NCBI RefSeq assembly: GCF_965224175.1
Contig: NZ_OZ245041.1
Location: 5,208,001 to 5,272,000, forward strand
Source: Kordia sp965224175
GTDB taxonomy: Bacteria > Bacteroidota > Bacteroidia > Flavobacteriales > Flavobacteriaceae
Direction of reading: 5' to 3'
Length of the DNA: 64,000 nt
In this document: positions 8,723 through 18,416 of the stretch, piece by piece
Numbering within the stretch: position 1 is the first letter of the stretch
How the letters are laid out: every line of letters starts with the position of its first letter
Position numbers and translations under genes: made by a program
The notes under the pieces: model-generated
What the model was told of the DNA's origin: nothing
What the model saw: only the letters and a program-made list of their open reading frames with translations
Databases searched by the model: none

Positions 8723-9126
8723 ATTTTAAATGTTGAATTATAAATTTTAAATTATTTTAGATTCTGTTGTGCCGTTTTTACAATTTTTGTCAAAATGCTT
8801 ATTAAGTGCTCAACTTCTTTTAAATGGACATCAACATCTGTATTTGTTAAATTTGATTTATTTAATAATTGCAACCAATATCTGGTTTCTCTTGCTTCTT
8901 TTGATGCTATTGACATTTTATGTGTAAAATCTTTTTTAGAAAATCCAGCAGTTGCTTCTTGAACATTAGCTCCAATACTTGTACCACTTCTTAATAGTTG
9001 TTTAGAAATGATAAATTCATTTTCTTTTTGTAAGATTTTATATAGTTCGATAATTTTTAATGCAAATTCAAAGCTTCTGTCAACAATTACGTTTTCTTTC
9101 TTCATAACGAATTCAACATTTAAAAT
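8723..9126. mobile_element. possible small mobile unit: S23-type gene bounded by 17-bp inverted repeats
   Basis: ATTTTAAATGTTGAATT at 8723-8739 is repeated exactly and inverted at 9110-9126, bracketing the four-helix-bundle gene. The unit interrupts an otherwise compact beta-oxidation operon. No transposase is present, so movement would need help in trans. The mobile interpretation is inference. Confidence 0.45.
8752..9105 (-). CDS. four-helix-bundle protein of the S23/IVS family
   Basis: A 117-residue, all-helical protein with the family signature KQLLRSGTSIGANVQEATAG followed by EARETRYWLQLL. Relatives are encoded in intervening sequences of bacterial 23S rRNA genes and as free-standing genes scattered through Bacteroidetes genomes; related Avd proteins work with diversity-generating reverse transcriptases. 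There is no reverse transcriptase here. Its position between thiolase and acyl-CoA dehydrogenase has no metabolic logic, and it is flanked by perfect inverted repeats, so it was probably inserted. Its biological role is not known. Confidence 0.9.
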   Translation of the reverse strand: MKKENVIVDRSFEFALKIIELYKILQKENEFIISKQLLRSGTSIGANVQEATAGFSKKDFTHKMSIASKEARETRYWLQLLNKSNLTNTDVDVHLKEVEHLISILTKIVKTAQQNLK

Positions 9127-9143
9127 TTAACATTTAGCATGTA

Positions 9144-10334
9144 TTAATTCAAGAATTCAAAAACTCCAGCAGCTCCTTGTCCAGTTCCTACGCACATGGT
9201 TACCATTCCGTATTTTCCTTTCATATCACGCTTGCGCATTTCATCAAATAGTTGAACCGATAGTTTTGCTCCTGTACAACCTAATGGATGTCCTAAAGCA
9301 ATCGCTCCACCATTTACATTTACGATGTCTTGATTTAAGTCTAATTCACGCATTACTGCTAGTGATTGAGACGCAAAAGCTTCGTTTAACTCGATTAATT
9401 CGATATCATTTTGTTGCAATCCTGCTTGTTTTAATACTTTCGGAATTGCAGCAACAGGTCCAATTCCCATGATGCGTGGTTCAACACCTGCCGCAGCATA
9501 GTTGACCAAGCGAGCAATTGGCTCCAAGTTTAGTTCTTTCACCATTTCTTCACTCATGATTAAAACGAATGCAGCTCCATCACTCATTTGAGAAGAGTTT
9601 CCAGCTGTAACACTTCCGCCTTGAGCGAAAACTGCACGTAATTTGTTTAATACTGCCGTGCTAGTTCCTTTACGTGGACCTTCATCTTTGGTAACTGTAT
9701 AGCTTTTTGTTGCTTTTTTACCGTTTTCATCAATGTAAGTTTGATCAACCGTAATTGGTACGATTTGATCTTGAAAACGATCTTCCGCTTGAGCACGCAA
9801 TGCTTTCATATGCGAATTGTATGCGAATTCATCCTGATCTTCACGAGATACTTTGAATTGGTTAGCAACAGCTTCTGCTGTGTTTCCCATTCCCCAGTAA
9901 TAGTCTTCATGACCAGCGTTTACGATGTCGTAGTTTAATTCTGTTTTGAATCCTGTCATAGGCACAGAACTCATACTTTCGGCTCCGCCAGCAATGATAC
10001 AATCTGCCATTCCTGCTTGAATTTTTGCAGCTGCCATTCCGATCGTTTCTAATCCTGATGAACAGAAACGGTTTACGGTAACTCCTGGAACGTCTACAAT
10101 GTCTAATCCCATAAGCGAGATTAAACGTGCCATGTTGAGTCCTTGTGAACCTTCTGGCATTGCGTTTCCAACGATTACGTCATCAATACGTTTCTTATCG
10201 AAGTCTGGCAATTCATTCATCATGTATTGAATCGTTTCGGCTGCCAATTCATCCGTTCTTTTAAATCTGAACACACCTTTTGGAGCTTTTCCAACGGCAG
10301 TTCTATATGCTTTTACTATGTATGCTGTTTTCAT
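9144..10334 (-). CDS. fadA: acetyl-CoA acyltransferase (3-ketoacyl-CoA thiolase)
   Basis: A 396-residue thiolase that would cleave 3-ketoacyl-CoA with CoA in the last step of beta-oxidation. The acylated nucleophile is Cys91 in VNRFCSSGLETIG, the His of the GHPLG box is in NGGAIALGHPLGCTGAK, and the second active-site Cys is in MCVGTGQGAAGVFE near the C-terminus. Length and motifs match the FadA/FadI group; gene order next to a FadB-like fusion supports beta-oxidation over acetoacetyl-CoA synthesis. Confidence 0.95.
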   Translation of the reverse strand: MKTAYIVKAYRTAVGKAPKGVFRFKRTDELAAETIQYMMNELPDFDKKRIDDVIVGNAMPEGSQGLNMARLISLMGLDIVDVPGVTVNRFCSSGLETIGMAAAKIQAGMADCIIAGGAESMSSVPMTGFKTELNYDIVNAGHEDYYWGMGNTAEAVANQFKVSREDQDEFAYNSHMKALRAQAEDRFQDQIVPITVDQTYIDENGKKATKSYTVTKDEGPRKGTSTAVLNKLRAVFAQGGSVTAGNSSQMSDGAAFVLIMSEEMVKELNLEPIARLVNYAAAGVEPRIMGIGPVAAIPKVLKQAGLQQNDIELIELNEAFASQSLAVMRELDLNQDIVNVNGGAIALGHPLGCTGAKLSVQLFDEMRKRDMKGKYGMVTMCVGTGQGAAGVFEFLN

Positions 10335-10414
10335 TTTCTTTTTGATTTTTAGAGTATTAGATTTTTAGAAGTGTTAGATATCTAGTTTTCTAGCGATCTA
10401 ACTATCTAAGCATT

Positions 10415-12820
10415 CTAGTTTCTAAGCGGTTTCCCAGTTTTTAACATGTGCTGAATACGCTCCAACGTTTTACGTTCTGTACATAAACTTAAGAACGCTT
10501 CACGTTCAAGGTCTAATAGGTAATCTTCACTTACCAATGTAGGTTCCGATAAATCTCCACCAGCCATTACATAGGCTAATTTGTTAGCGATTTTCTTATC
10601 GTGTTCACTGATATAGTTACTTGCTTCCATGGAGTCTGTTCCTACTAAGAACATTCCTAAGGCTTGTTTTCCAAGAACTCGTACATCTTTTCTACGCATT
10701 GGTTGTGTGTATCCAGATTCTGCCATTAGTTTCGCATGAGCTTTTGCTGTTGCGATTTGACGTTCTTTGTTTACAACTACAATGTCTTTTCCTTTTTGTA
10801 ATACTCCCATGTCAAAAGCTTCATACGCAGAAGTAGCTACTTTTGCCATTCCGATTGTTAGGAAGTATTCTTGCAATACGTTTAATTCTACATCACCTTT
10901 TCTAAATGTATCAGAAGCTCTTAACGCCATTTCTTTAGAACCTCCACCGCCAGGAATAACTCCGACACCAAATTCAACTAAACCAATGTACGTTTCTGCG
11001 GCAGCGACAACTTTATCAGCATGCATAGAAAGCTCGCATCCACCACCAAGCGTCATTCCGTGAGGCGCAACAACTACAGGAATAGAAGAGTAGCGTGCAC
11101 GCATCATGGTATTTTGGAACATCTTTATAGCCATGTTCAATTCATCATATTCTTGCTCGACAGCCATCATGAAAATCATTCCAATATTAGCTCCAACAGA
11201 GAAGTTTGCGGCTTGATTTCCAATCACTAAACCTTGGAAATCTTTTTCAGCTAAATCAATTGCTTTGTTGATTCCTGCTAAAACACCACCACCAATAGTG
11301 TTCATTTTTGATTGGAATTCTAGGTTGATGATTCCATCTCCTAAGTCTTCAATAACCGCTTCACTGTTTTTCCAAACTTCATTAGATTTACGAATGTTGT
11401 CTAAGATGATAAACGCGTCTTGCCCAGGTTTTTTAGTTTGTGCTTTCGCTGGAATGTCATAATAATAGGTTGCTCCATCTTTTACAGTGTAGAATTTAGT
11501 TTCTCCAGCTGCAATCATTTCTGTTACCCAAGCTGCAGGCGCTAAACCTTCTGCTTTCATTAATTCAACTCCTTTTTCAATACCTACTGCATCCCAAATT
11601 TCGAAAGGACCATTTTCCCATCCAAAACCAGCTTTCATCGCATCATCAATTCGGTATAATTCATCAGAGATTTCAGGAATTCTATTTTGAACATACGCAA
11701 ACATTGCTGCGAAGTTTTTGCGATAGAATTCACCAGCTTTATCTTTTCCTCCAACTAATACTTTGAATCTATCAATTGGTTTATCTATTGTTTTTGTTAA
11801 TTCGAGTGTAGCAAACTTGGCTTTTTTCTTAGTGCGATACTCTAATGTATCTAAGTCTAATGAAAGGATTTCTTTTTTACCTTCAGCATTTACTGTTTTC
11901 TTGTAGAAACCTTGTTTTGTTTTACTACCTAACCATTTGTTTTCCATCATTTTTTCGATGAAATCTGGTAATTTGAATAAGTCGTGTGCTTCGTCGTCTG
12001 GACAATTTTTGTAGATTCCGTTTGCTACGTGTACTAGCGTATCTAATCCAACAACATCAACTGTTCTGAAGGTAGCTGATTTTGGACGACCAATTACAGG
12101 ACCTGTTAACTTATCTACTTCTTCGATGGTTAAACCTAATTCTTTTACTTGGTGGAATAGACTTTGAATTCCAAAGATTCCAATTCTATTTCCAATAAAA
12201 GCTGGCGTATCTTTGGCTAATACTGATGTTTTTCCAAGGAATTTTTCACCATACATCATTAAGAAGTCTGTTACTTCTTGCTTGCAATCTGGTCCAGGAA
12301 CTACTTCAAATAGTTTTAAATAACGTGGTGGATTGAAGAAGTGTGTAACTGCGAAGTGTTTTCTGAAATCTTCACTACGACCTTCATTCATAAATTGAAT
12401 AGGAATACCAGATGTGTTAGAAGTGATTAACGTTCCTGGTTTTCTGTGTTTTTCAACTTGTTCAAATACTTTTTGTTTGATGTCTAGTCTTTCAACAACA
12501 ACTTCGATAATCCAATCGACATCTTTTATTTTTTGAATGTCATCTTCTAAGTTTCCTGTAGAAATTCTGTTTGCGAATTTTTGAGAGTAAATAGGAGATG
12601 GTTTTGATTTTAGAGACGCTTTTAGATTATCATTTACCAATCTATTGCGTACAACTTTATCTTCACGTGTCAAGCCTTTTGCTTGTTCTTTTTCGTTAAG
12701 TTCAAAAGGTACTATATCTAATAGTAATACCTCAACTCCGATATTTGCAAAATGACAGGCAATTCCAGAACCCATGATTCCAGAACCTATGACTGCTATT
12801 TTGTTAATTGGTCGTTTCAT
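10415..12820 (-). CDS. fadB: 3-hydroxyacyl-CoA dehydrogenase / enoyl-CoA hydratase fusion
   Basis: An 801-residue bifunctional protein for the middle two steps of beta-oxidation. The N-terminal half is a 3-hydroxyacyl-CoA dehydrogenase with the NAD-binding motif IAVIGSGIMGSGIACHFAN and the signature HFFNPPRYLKLFEVV; a crotonase domain follows near residues 500-720, with HGMTLGGGCELSMHADKV and the oxyanion-hole region GVGVIPGGGGSKEMA. The order is dehydrogenase first, the reverse of E. coli FadB. The 80-base gap to thiolase contains imperfect TCTAG-rich simple sequence. Confidence 0.95.
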   Translation of the reverse strand: MKRPINKIAVIGSGIMGSGIACHFANIGVEVLLLDIVPFELNEKEQAKGLTREDKVVRNRLVNDNLKASLKSKPSPIYSQKFANRISTGNLEDDIQKIKDVDWIIEVVVERLDIKQKVFEQVEKHRKPGTLITSNTSGIPIQFMNEGRSEDFRKHFAVTHFFNPPRYLKLFEVVPGPDCKQEVTDFLMMYGEKFLGKTSVLAKDTPAFIGNRIGIFGIQSLFHQVKELGLTIEEVDKLTGPVIGRPKSATFRTVDVVGLDTLVHVANGIYKNCPDDEAHDLFKLPDFIEKMMENKWLGSKTKQGFYKKTVNAEGKKEILSLDLDTLEYRTKKKAKFATLELTKTIDKPIDRFKVLVGGKDKAGEFYRKNFAAMFAYVQNRIPEISDELYRIDDAMKAGFGWENGPFEIWDAVGIEKGVELMKAEGLAPAAWVTEMIAAGETKFYTVKDGATYYYDIPAKAQTKKPGQDAFIILDNIRKSNEVWKNSEAVIEDLGDGIINLEFQSKMNTIGGGVLAGINKAIDLAEKDFQGLVIGNQAANFSVGANIGMIFMMAVEQEYDELNMAIKMFQNTMMRARYSSIPVVVAPHGMTLGGGCELSMHADKVVAAAETYIGLVEFGVGVIPGGGGSKEMALRASDTFRKGDVELNVLQEYFLTIGMAKVATSAYEAFDMGVLQKGKDIVVVNKERQIATAKAHAKLMAESGYTQPMRRKDVRVLGKQALGMFLVGTDSMEASNYISEHDKKIANKLAYVMAGGDLSEPTLVSEDYLLDLEREAFLSLCTERKTLERIQHMLKTGKPLRN

Positions 12821-12896
12821 CTTTTTTTCAATTTTTAACTTGTTAATTAAAATTTACTTGCTATTGAAAGTAGATTTTAAGTATGTTTTTTGGTTA

Positions 12897-13358
12897 TTAT
12901 TTATCTGCATTAACTTCCATAGAGGAGTTATATATTTTCTTATTGCTGATGAGTTCTAGAATTACTTCAGAAACCTCATAAAAATGTGTAAGCTTTTCTT
13001 GATCAATATTGGCGCGAATTGCATCATTGAATCGTAATACAGTGGTTTTAGAAACATCACGCATTTCTTTTCCGAATTCTGTCAAACAGATTAATACGCT
13101 ACGTCCATCTTTTGGATTTTTCTTTCTGTAGATAAGTCCTTTTTCTTCCATGCCTTTTAATGTACGAGATAGGCTAGTGGCTTCCATGCCCATTTTGGGA
13201 CCTAAAGCAGTGGATGGTGTTCCTTCTTCTTGATCAATGCTTAGTAATGTAAAACCTGTAGCCATGGTACTACCATATTTTCCAGCCTCCTCATTATACA
13301 TTTTGGAGATGGCTTGCCACGTAGCTCGCATTACATGATCTATTGTTTTTTCTTTCAT
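12897..13358 (-). CDS. MarR-family regulator of the beta-oxidation genes
   Basis: A 153-residue winged-helix regulator. The MarR signature is seen as KMGMEATSLSRTLKGMEEKG followed by the wing RKKNPKDGRSVLICLTEFG. It lies directly upstream of the FadB-like gene on the same strand, with a perfect 18-bp palindrome 34 bases before its start codon, so it very likely represses itself and the operon behind it. By analogy with other beta-oxidation MarR/TetR regulators, the inducer may be an acyl-CoA, but the sequence does not show this. Confidence 0.9.
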   Translation of the reverse strand: MKEKTIDHVMRATWQAISKMYNEEAGKYGSTMATGFTLLSIDQEEGTPSTALGPKMGMEATSLSRTLKGMEEKGLIYRKKNPKDGRSVLICLTEFGKEMRDVSKTTVLRFNDAIRANIDQEKLTHFYEVSEVILELISNKKIYNSSMEVNADK

Positions 13359-13391
13359 ATAGTTGTTTGTGCTTCAAATATATGAAAAAAA

Positions 13392-13409
13392 TACTATGCA
13401 TGCATAGTA
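13392..13409. promoter_or_regulatory. palindromic operator upstream of the MarR gene
   Basis: TACTATGCATGCATAGTA is a perfect 18-bp palindrome located 34 bases before the MarR start codon. MarR dimers bind such sites, so this is the likely autoregulatory operator. Confidence 0.75.
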
Positions 13410-13523
13410 AAATAAAAAATAATTTTATGAATTTGCTAAAAAATTAGCAAGATGAATAGGAGTATTGTAGAAAATAGGTGCTTTATCAAGAATTTTATAT
13501 TTTTCATAAAAAAGACAAGATAC

Positions 13524-13556
13524 AAAAAAACCGCTCATAAATTTGAGCGGTTTTTT
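13524..13556 (-). terminator. rho-independent terminator downstream of the acyl-CoA synthetase
   Basis: AAAAAAACCGCTCA, loop, TGAGCGGTTTTTT. The stem is GC-rich and T-flanked on both strands; it ends just after the acyl-CoA synthetase stop at 13562, transcribed leftward. Confidence 0.85.
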
Positions 13557-13561
13557 GGGTT

Positions 13562-15337
13562 TTATGCGCGATCATATATTTTCTCGCAGTAATTTTTATA
13601 AATTTCTTTGATGACTTTTCGTTTCATCTTCATTGTTGGTGTTAATTCTCCACCATCAATAGACCATACTTTTGGTATGAGTTCAAAACGTTTAATTTGT
13701 TCCCACTTACCAAAATTGCTATTAGCTTCGTCTACTTCTTTTTGAATACGAGCGATAATTTCTTCTGAAGCACAAATTGCTGTTTCAGAAGCTTCGATGT
13801 TTTTACCTTTCTTTTCAATCCAGTCTTTTATAAACTCGAAGTTAGGTTGAATTAATGCTGCTGGCATTTTTTCACCTTCACCAATCACCATGATCTGTTC
13901 TATGAAACGAGATTGTTTAAATCTGTTTTCTAACAAAGCAGGAATTACATACTTTCCTCCAGATGTTTTGAACATATCTTTTTTACGATCAGTAATTCTT
14001 AAGAATCCTTCATGACAAACTTCTCCGATATCTCCTGTATGGAAATAGCCATTAGAGATCACGCTTGCTGTTTTTTCAGGATCTTTATAGTATCCTTGCA
14101 TAACGTTTGGTCCTTTTACAAGAATTTCTCCATCTTCAGCAATTTTAACTTCTACATTATCAATGACACGTCCCACAGTTCCAATACGGAATCCGCCGCC
14201 GCGTTGATCATTTACAGATACTACAGGAGATGTTTCTGTTAAGCCATATCCTTCCATGATAGGAATTCCAGCTGCTGCAAATACACGAGTGAGTCGTGCT
14301 TGTAGCGGAGCACTACCAGAAACCATTAATTTTAAGTTTCCACCTAAACCTTCTTGCCATTTGCTAAAGATAAGTTTGCGGGCAATTTTAAGTTTAAACT
14401 CATACCACCAACCGTTTTGACCGTATGGTTCATATTTCAATCCAAGCTCAATTGCCCAGAAGAATAATTTCTTTTTAATTCCTGTTAAGTCAGCTCCTTT
14501 CGCATAAATTTTATCATATACTTTTTCGTATAGACGCGGAACAGCTGTCATTACATGCGGTTTTACTTCTTTTAAATTGTCGCTAATTTTTTCAATAGAT
14601 TCTGCAAAAACAATTTCAATTCCACAATATTGATATAAATACAGAATCATACGTTCAAATACGTGACAAACCGGTAAAAAACTCAAGGCTTTTGCTTGAC
14701 CATTGTGTAATGGTACTCTTTTTTCACTGTCTAAAACATTTGAAACTAAGTTATTATGAGATAACATAACTCCTTTTGGTCTTCCTGTAGTTCCAGACGT
14801 ATATATTAAGGTAGCCAAATCTTTAGGAGTTACAGCATCTTTTCGTGCTTGTAGTTCATTATCATTACTAGTATCTTCTCCTAATTTTAATACTTCAGTC
14901 CAATGCAATTCTCCAGCAACTTCATCAAATGTGTATACACCTTTTAATTTTGTATTCCCTTTGATAGCATTTAACTTTTCAATAATTTCTATATCCGAAA
15001 CAAAACAGTAAATTGATTCTGAGTGATTTAAGATATACTCATAATCTTCTTTTGCAATTGTCGGATAAATAGGAACATTTTGTGCACCAGTTTGTAAAAT
15101 ACCGATATCCATAATATTCCATTCAGTTCTGTTTGTAGTAGATATTACTGCAATTTTATCATTGGGTTGTACGCCTAAACGTAATAAACCTCTACTGATG
15201 GCATTTGCTTGATCTATGTATTCTTGTGTTGTTGTTGAAATCCATTGTCCATTTTTAAAAGATGTTAAGGATTTTGCTAAGGGATAATTTGCTAATTGGT
15301 AGTAAGGAAAATCAAATAGTCGCGTTACATTAGTCAT
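13562..15337 (-). CDS. long-chain fatty-acid-CoA ligase (AMP-forming)
   Basis: A 591-residue adenylate-forming enzyme that would activate fatty acids to acyl-CoA, feeding the operon next door. The ATP-binding loop is LIYTSGTTGRPKGVMLSHNN; later core motifs are MEGYGLTETSPVVSVND and GYFHTGDIGEVCHEGFLRIT followed by DRKKDMFKTSGGKYV. Length and motifs match FadD15/ACSL-type ligases. It has its own promoter region and terminator and is separated from the MarR gene by about 200 bases. Confidence 0.95.
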   Translation of the reverse strand: MTNVTRLFDFPYYQLANYPLAKSLTSFKNGQWISTTTQEYIDQANAISRGLLRLGVQPNDKIAVISTTNRTEWNIMDIGILQTGAQNVPIYPTIAKEDYEYILNHSESIYCFVSDIEIIEKLNAIKGNTKLKGVYTFDEVAGELHWTEVLKLGEDTSNDNELQARKDAVTPKDLATLIYTSGTTGRPKGVMLSHNNLVSNVLDSEKRVPLHNGQAKALSFLPVCHVFERMILYLYQYCGIEIVFAESIEKISDNLKEVKPHVMTAVPRLYEKVYDKIYAKGADLTGIKKKLFFWAIELGLKYEPYGQNGWWYEFKLKIARKLIFSKWQEGLGGNLKLMVSGSAPLQARLTRVFAAAGIPIMEGYGLTETSPVVSVNDQRGGGFRIGTVGRVIDNVEVKIAEDGEILVKGPNVMQGYYKDPEKTASVISNGYFHTGDIGEVCHEGFLRITDRKKDMFKTSGGKYVIPALLENRFKQSRFIEQIMVIGEGEKMPAALIQPNFEFIKDWIEKKGKNIEASETAICASEEIIARIQKEVDEANSNFGKWEQIKRFELIPKVWSIDGGELTPTMKMKRKVIKEIYKNYCEKIYDRA

Positions 15338-15688
15338 TCTCGTGATTTGGTTTTTTTGTGAATGTGCAAAATATGAAAATTGTCAACCATTTTCAAAAGG
15401 AATGTTAAAAAAGGATAGGATTTTATAAGAAATTAGTAATCTTTATATGATTTTTTCAAAAAAAGCAGCCATAACTTCATCAAATTCTTTTATCAAATTG
15501 CTCACGTATCGATATGATTTTTAATAGTAAAGCTATTAATTTTTCATTCTTCATTTTTAGTGTAAGTAGTTGATTTTTAGTTAGTAATAAATTTATTTAA
15601 ATTTAATCTAAATAAATTTTGATATTAAATTTTAGTCAAATACATTTGTGTTTTAATTAAGATTAAATCTAAATAATAAATTTAAGTA
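15338..15688. promoter_or_regulatory. divergent intergenic region with AT-rich inverted repeats before the imelysin operon
   Basis: About 350 bases between the acyl-CoA synthetase and the imelysin operon. ATTTATTTA (15591-15599) and TAAATAAAT (15609-15617) form a 9-bp inverted repeat, and AGATTAAATCT (15660-15670) is a perfect short palindrome 18 bases before the start codon; both share the core TTAATCTAAAT or TTAAATCTAAAT. Because imelysin genes are usually iron-regulated, a Fur-like operator is plausible but unproven. Confidence 0.4.
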
Positions 15689-16942
15689 ATGAAAAAACTA
15701 GGCAAACTAACCTTGTTATTAATGTTGAGTTTGATATTATTCAATTGTTCAAACGATGATGATAATAATACTGGAGGAGGAGATACTACCGCAGTAACCA
15801 AACGACAAGTAATAGATGCATATGCTAATATTGTATTTGAAAACTATTCAAAAGCGTTAACTGATGCACGAGCATTTCAAACTACAGTTACAACTTTTAC
15901 AAACACACCAACCGAAGCAAATTTGACAGCAGCTAAAAATGCTTGGCTTTTTGCTAGAGAATCGTATGGAACTACAGAAGCATTCAGAGAATGTAATGGA
16001 CCTGTTGATACAGATCAAAGCGCATCAACTCCATGGGGAATTGGAAATGAAGGGCAAATGAACGCTTGGCCAATTGATGAGAGTTATATTGATTATGTAG
16101 CTGCTGGAACTGAATCACATGCAGGAACGTATGGAGCAGGAAGTATTATTAATGATACTAGCATTACGATTGATATTGCAACTTTAACAGATCCAAATAC
16201 TTTTGGAGGAAACGAGTCACAAAATGATAAATCGATTAGTACTGGATGGCATGCTATTGAGTTCCTTTTATGGGGACAAGATAATTCTGCGCCTGCAGAC
16301 GATATGACTGGACAACGTCCATTTACAGATTATACTACTGCTACCAATGCTGATCGTAGAAGACAATACTTAAATGTAGCTACACAATTATTAATTGATG
16401 ATTTACAGTCGTTAGTTGATACATGGAATACAGGAGGCGCTTACGCTACTGTGTTTGCAAATTTAGATGAAGATGTAGCTTTACGTCAATTAATCAATGG
16501 AGCATTTTTTATTGCTGGAGACGAATTAAGTTCTGAAAGAATTATTGCACCAGTAGATTCTACTGATGGTATCAATGGTTCTGGTCAGGAAGACGAGCAT
16601 TCATGTTTCTCAGATAATACACACAGAGATATTTTTGCAAATACACAAGGTGTTTATAATGTCGTTTTTGGAGAATACGGAACGATTTCTGGAGCTTCTT
16701 TTTATGATTTGGTAAAACAAGTAGACGCTGCACAAGCACAAAGATTAAAAGATGCAGCCGATGAAGCAATGTTAAAAGTGAATGCTGTAGCTAATAATGC
16801 ACAACCTTTTGATTTTTTAATTACACAAGAAAGTTCAACTGATACAAACTTAGGAGTTGTGATGCAAAGTGTAAAAGCATTGCAAGACTGGGCAGATGAA
16901 ATAAGTGCTTCTGCCAATGTAATTGGAATCAATTTACAGTAG
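15689..16942 (+). CDS. imelysin-family (M75) lipoprotein
   Basis: A 417-residue lipoprotein (signal peptide ending SLILFNC) with the imelysin hallmark GWHAIEFLLWGQD, the GxHxxE-type motif of the ICMP/EfeO-like family. Members are surface or periplasmic proteins of iron acquisition; despite the M75 name most are not thought to be active peptidases. A second imelysin and a di-haem protein follow in the same direction, making a three-gene iron-related operon. A Gly/Asp-rich linker follows the lipidated Cys. Confidence 0.9.
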   Translation: MKKLGKLTLLLMLSLILFNCSNDDDNNTGGGDTTAVTKRQVIDAYANIVFENYSKALTDARAFQTTVTTFTNTPTEANLTAAKNAWLFARESYGTTEAFRECNGPVDTDQSASTPWGIGNEGQMNAWPIDESYIDYVAAGTESHAGTYGAGSIINDTSITIDIATLTDPNTFGGNESQNDKSISTGWHAIEFLLWGQDNSAPADDMTGQRPFTDYTTATNADRRRQYLNVATQLLIDDLQSLVDTWNTGGAYATVFANLDEDVALRQLINGAFFIAGDELSSERIIAPVDSTDGINGSGQEDEHSCFSDNTHRDIFANTQGVYNVVFGEYGTISGASFYDLVKQVDAAQAQRLKDAADEAMLKVNAVANNAQPFDFLITQESSTDTNLGVVMQSVKALQDWADEISASANVIGINLQ

Positions 16943-17015
16943 TAAAAATACACTAATAATATAGTTGCAAATCTCGGACATTTTTTGTTCGAGATTTGTT
17001 GTGGTTTTAAAGATT

Positions 17016-18416
17016 ATGAAACAAAAAATAATAGTATGCTGTTTCGGAATACTTTTCTTTCTAGGAAGTTGTTCTAAAGATGATGAAGTGTATATCCCCA
17101 TACCAGCTTATGAAGAAGGAGAAGAGTTTTTGACTGGAAATTTAGGTGTATTTTCTACAAGTAGCAATGCGTTCGGATTTGAAATTCCAAATTTATCATT
17201 TCAACAGCAAGCACAATTTGCTACTGGGAATTCCTTGTTTAATCAATCGTGGGTTTCTGCGCCAGCTTCTACAACAGCTAGAGATGGTTTAGGGCCAACT
17301 TTTAATGCAAGAGCTTGCGCCAATTGTCATTTTAAAGATGGTAGAGGTCGTCCGCTAGTTACAGGTCAAAATTCAGGAGGTTTTTTAATGCGTGTTAGTT
17401 TGCCAACTACATCTATCACAGATGCGCCCATGCCAGTTCCTGGTTATGGCAATCAAATTCAAGATAGAAGCAATCCTACCATTCCTTCAGAAGCAAGTGT
17501 TGAGGTAACTTACCAAACCATTACAGGAACATATGCCGATGGAACTTCATATGAATTACAAAAACCAATTTATACAATTACCAACGAACAATTTGGGTCG
17601 CTAGCCAATGTACAAACATCTCCTAGAGTTGGACAACAAACTATTGGCTTAGGTTTTATTAGTGCATTGCCTGATAGTGAAATTCTTCGATTTGAAGATG
17701 AATTTGATATGGACAATGATGGCATTTCTGGAAGAGCTAATTACGTGTTTAACGAAGAAACACAACAATTGGAAGTAGGAAGGTATGGCTGGAAAGCAAA
17801 TGCACCAACGTTAAAACAACAAATTGCTTCGGCATTTCATGGAGATATGGGACTTACAACGTCAATGTTTCCGGATAATAATTGTCCATCACCACAACAA
17901 GATTGTCAAAATGCGCCTAATGGCGGCGAACCAGAAGTGACAGATACACAATTAGATAGAGTTTTATTTTATCAAACTACTTTAGCAGTTCCTAACAGAA
18001 GAAATGTACAAGAGGAATCTGTATTACAGGGAAAAGAACTGTTTAATACGATGAATTGTATCAGTTGTCATGCAATTGATCAAACAACTGCAAGTTTTCC
18101 TTATTTACCTGCTTTAGAAAATATTACAATCAAACCGTATTCAGATTTTTTATTACATGATATGGGAGAAGATTTAGCAGATAATCGTTCTGATTTTAAA
18201 GCAAATGGACGCGAATGGCGAACGCAACCTTTATGGGGATTAGGTTTAATTTCAACCGTAAATAATCATACATTTCTACTACATGATGGAAGAGCTAGAA
18301 ATATTGAAGAAGCAATTTTGTGGCATGGAGGAGAAGCTGAAAATAGCAAAGATCAATTCACAAATCTTTCTGCTGAAGAGCGACAACAAGTATTAGACTT
18401 TTTAAATTCTTTATAA
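17016..18416 (+). CDS. di-haem c-type protein of the DUF1111 (thiol oxidoreductase-like) family
   Basis: A lipoprotein of about 466 residues from the ATG at 17016 (signal peptide ending FLGSC). Two haem c attachment sites are visible: CANCH at residues 101-105 and CISCH at about 348-352. The sequence around them (GPTFNARACANCHFKDGRG; GWKANAPTLKQQIASAFHGD; TQPLWGLGL) is typical of DUF1111/di-haem peroxidase-like proteins that often sit beside imelysin genes. The partner imelysin suggests a role in iron handling, perhaps ferric reduction or haem processing at the cell surface. It overlaps the start of the next gene by one base. Confidence 0.9.
   Translation: MKQKIIVCCFGILFFLGSCSKDDEVYIPIPAYEEGEEFLTGNLGVFSTSSNAFGFEIPNLSFQQQAQFATGNSLFNQSWVSAPASTTARDGLGPTFNARACANCHFKDGRGRPLVTGQNSGGFLMRVSLPTTSITDAPMPVPGYGNQIQDRSNPTIPSEASVEVTYQTITGTYADGTSYELQKPIYTITNEQFGSLANVQTSPRVGQQTIGLGFISALPDSEILRFEDEFDMDNDGISGRANYVFNEETQQLEVGRYGWKANAPTLKQQIASAFHGDMGLTTSMFPDNNCPSPQQDCQNAPNGGEPEVTDTQLDRVLFYQTTLAVPNRRNVQEESVLQGKELFNTMNCISCHAIDQTTASFPYLPALENITIKPYSDFLLHDMGEDLADNRSDFKANGREWRTQPLWGLGLISTVNNHTFLLHDGRARNIEEAILWHGGEAENSKDQFTNLSAEERQQVLDFLNSL

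Noticed and set aside
10335..10414. TCTAG/TCTAA-rich imperfect repeats between thiolase and the FadB-like gene
   Set aside because: Low-complexity sequence of a kind also seen at 54720-54775; no clear unit or palindrome.
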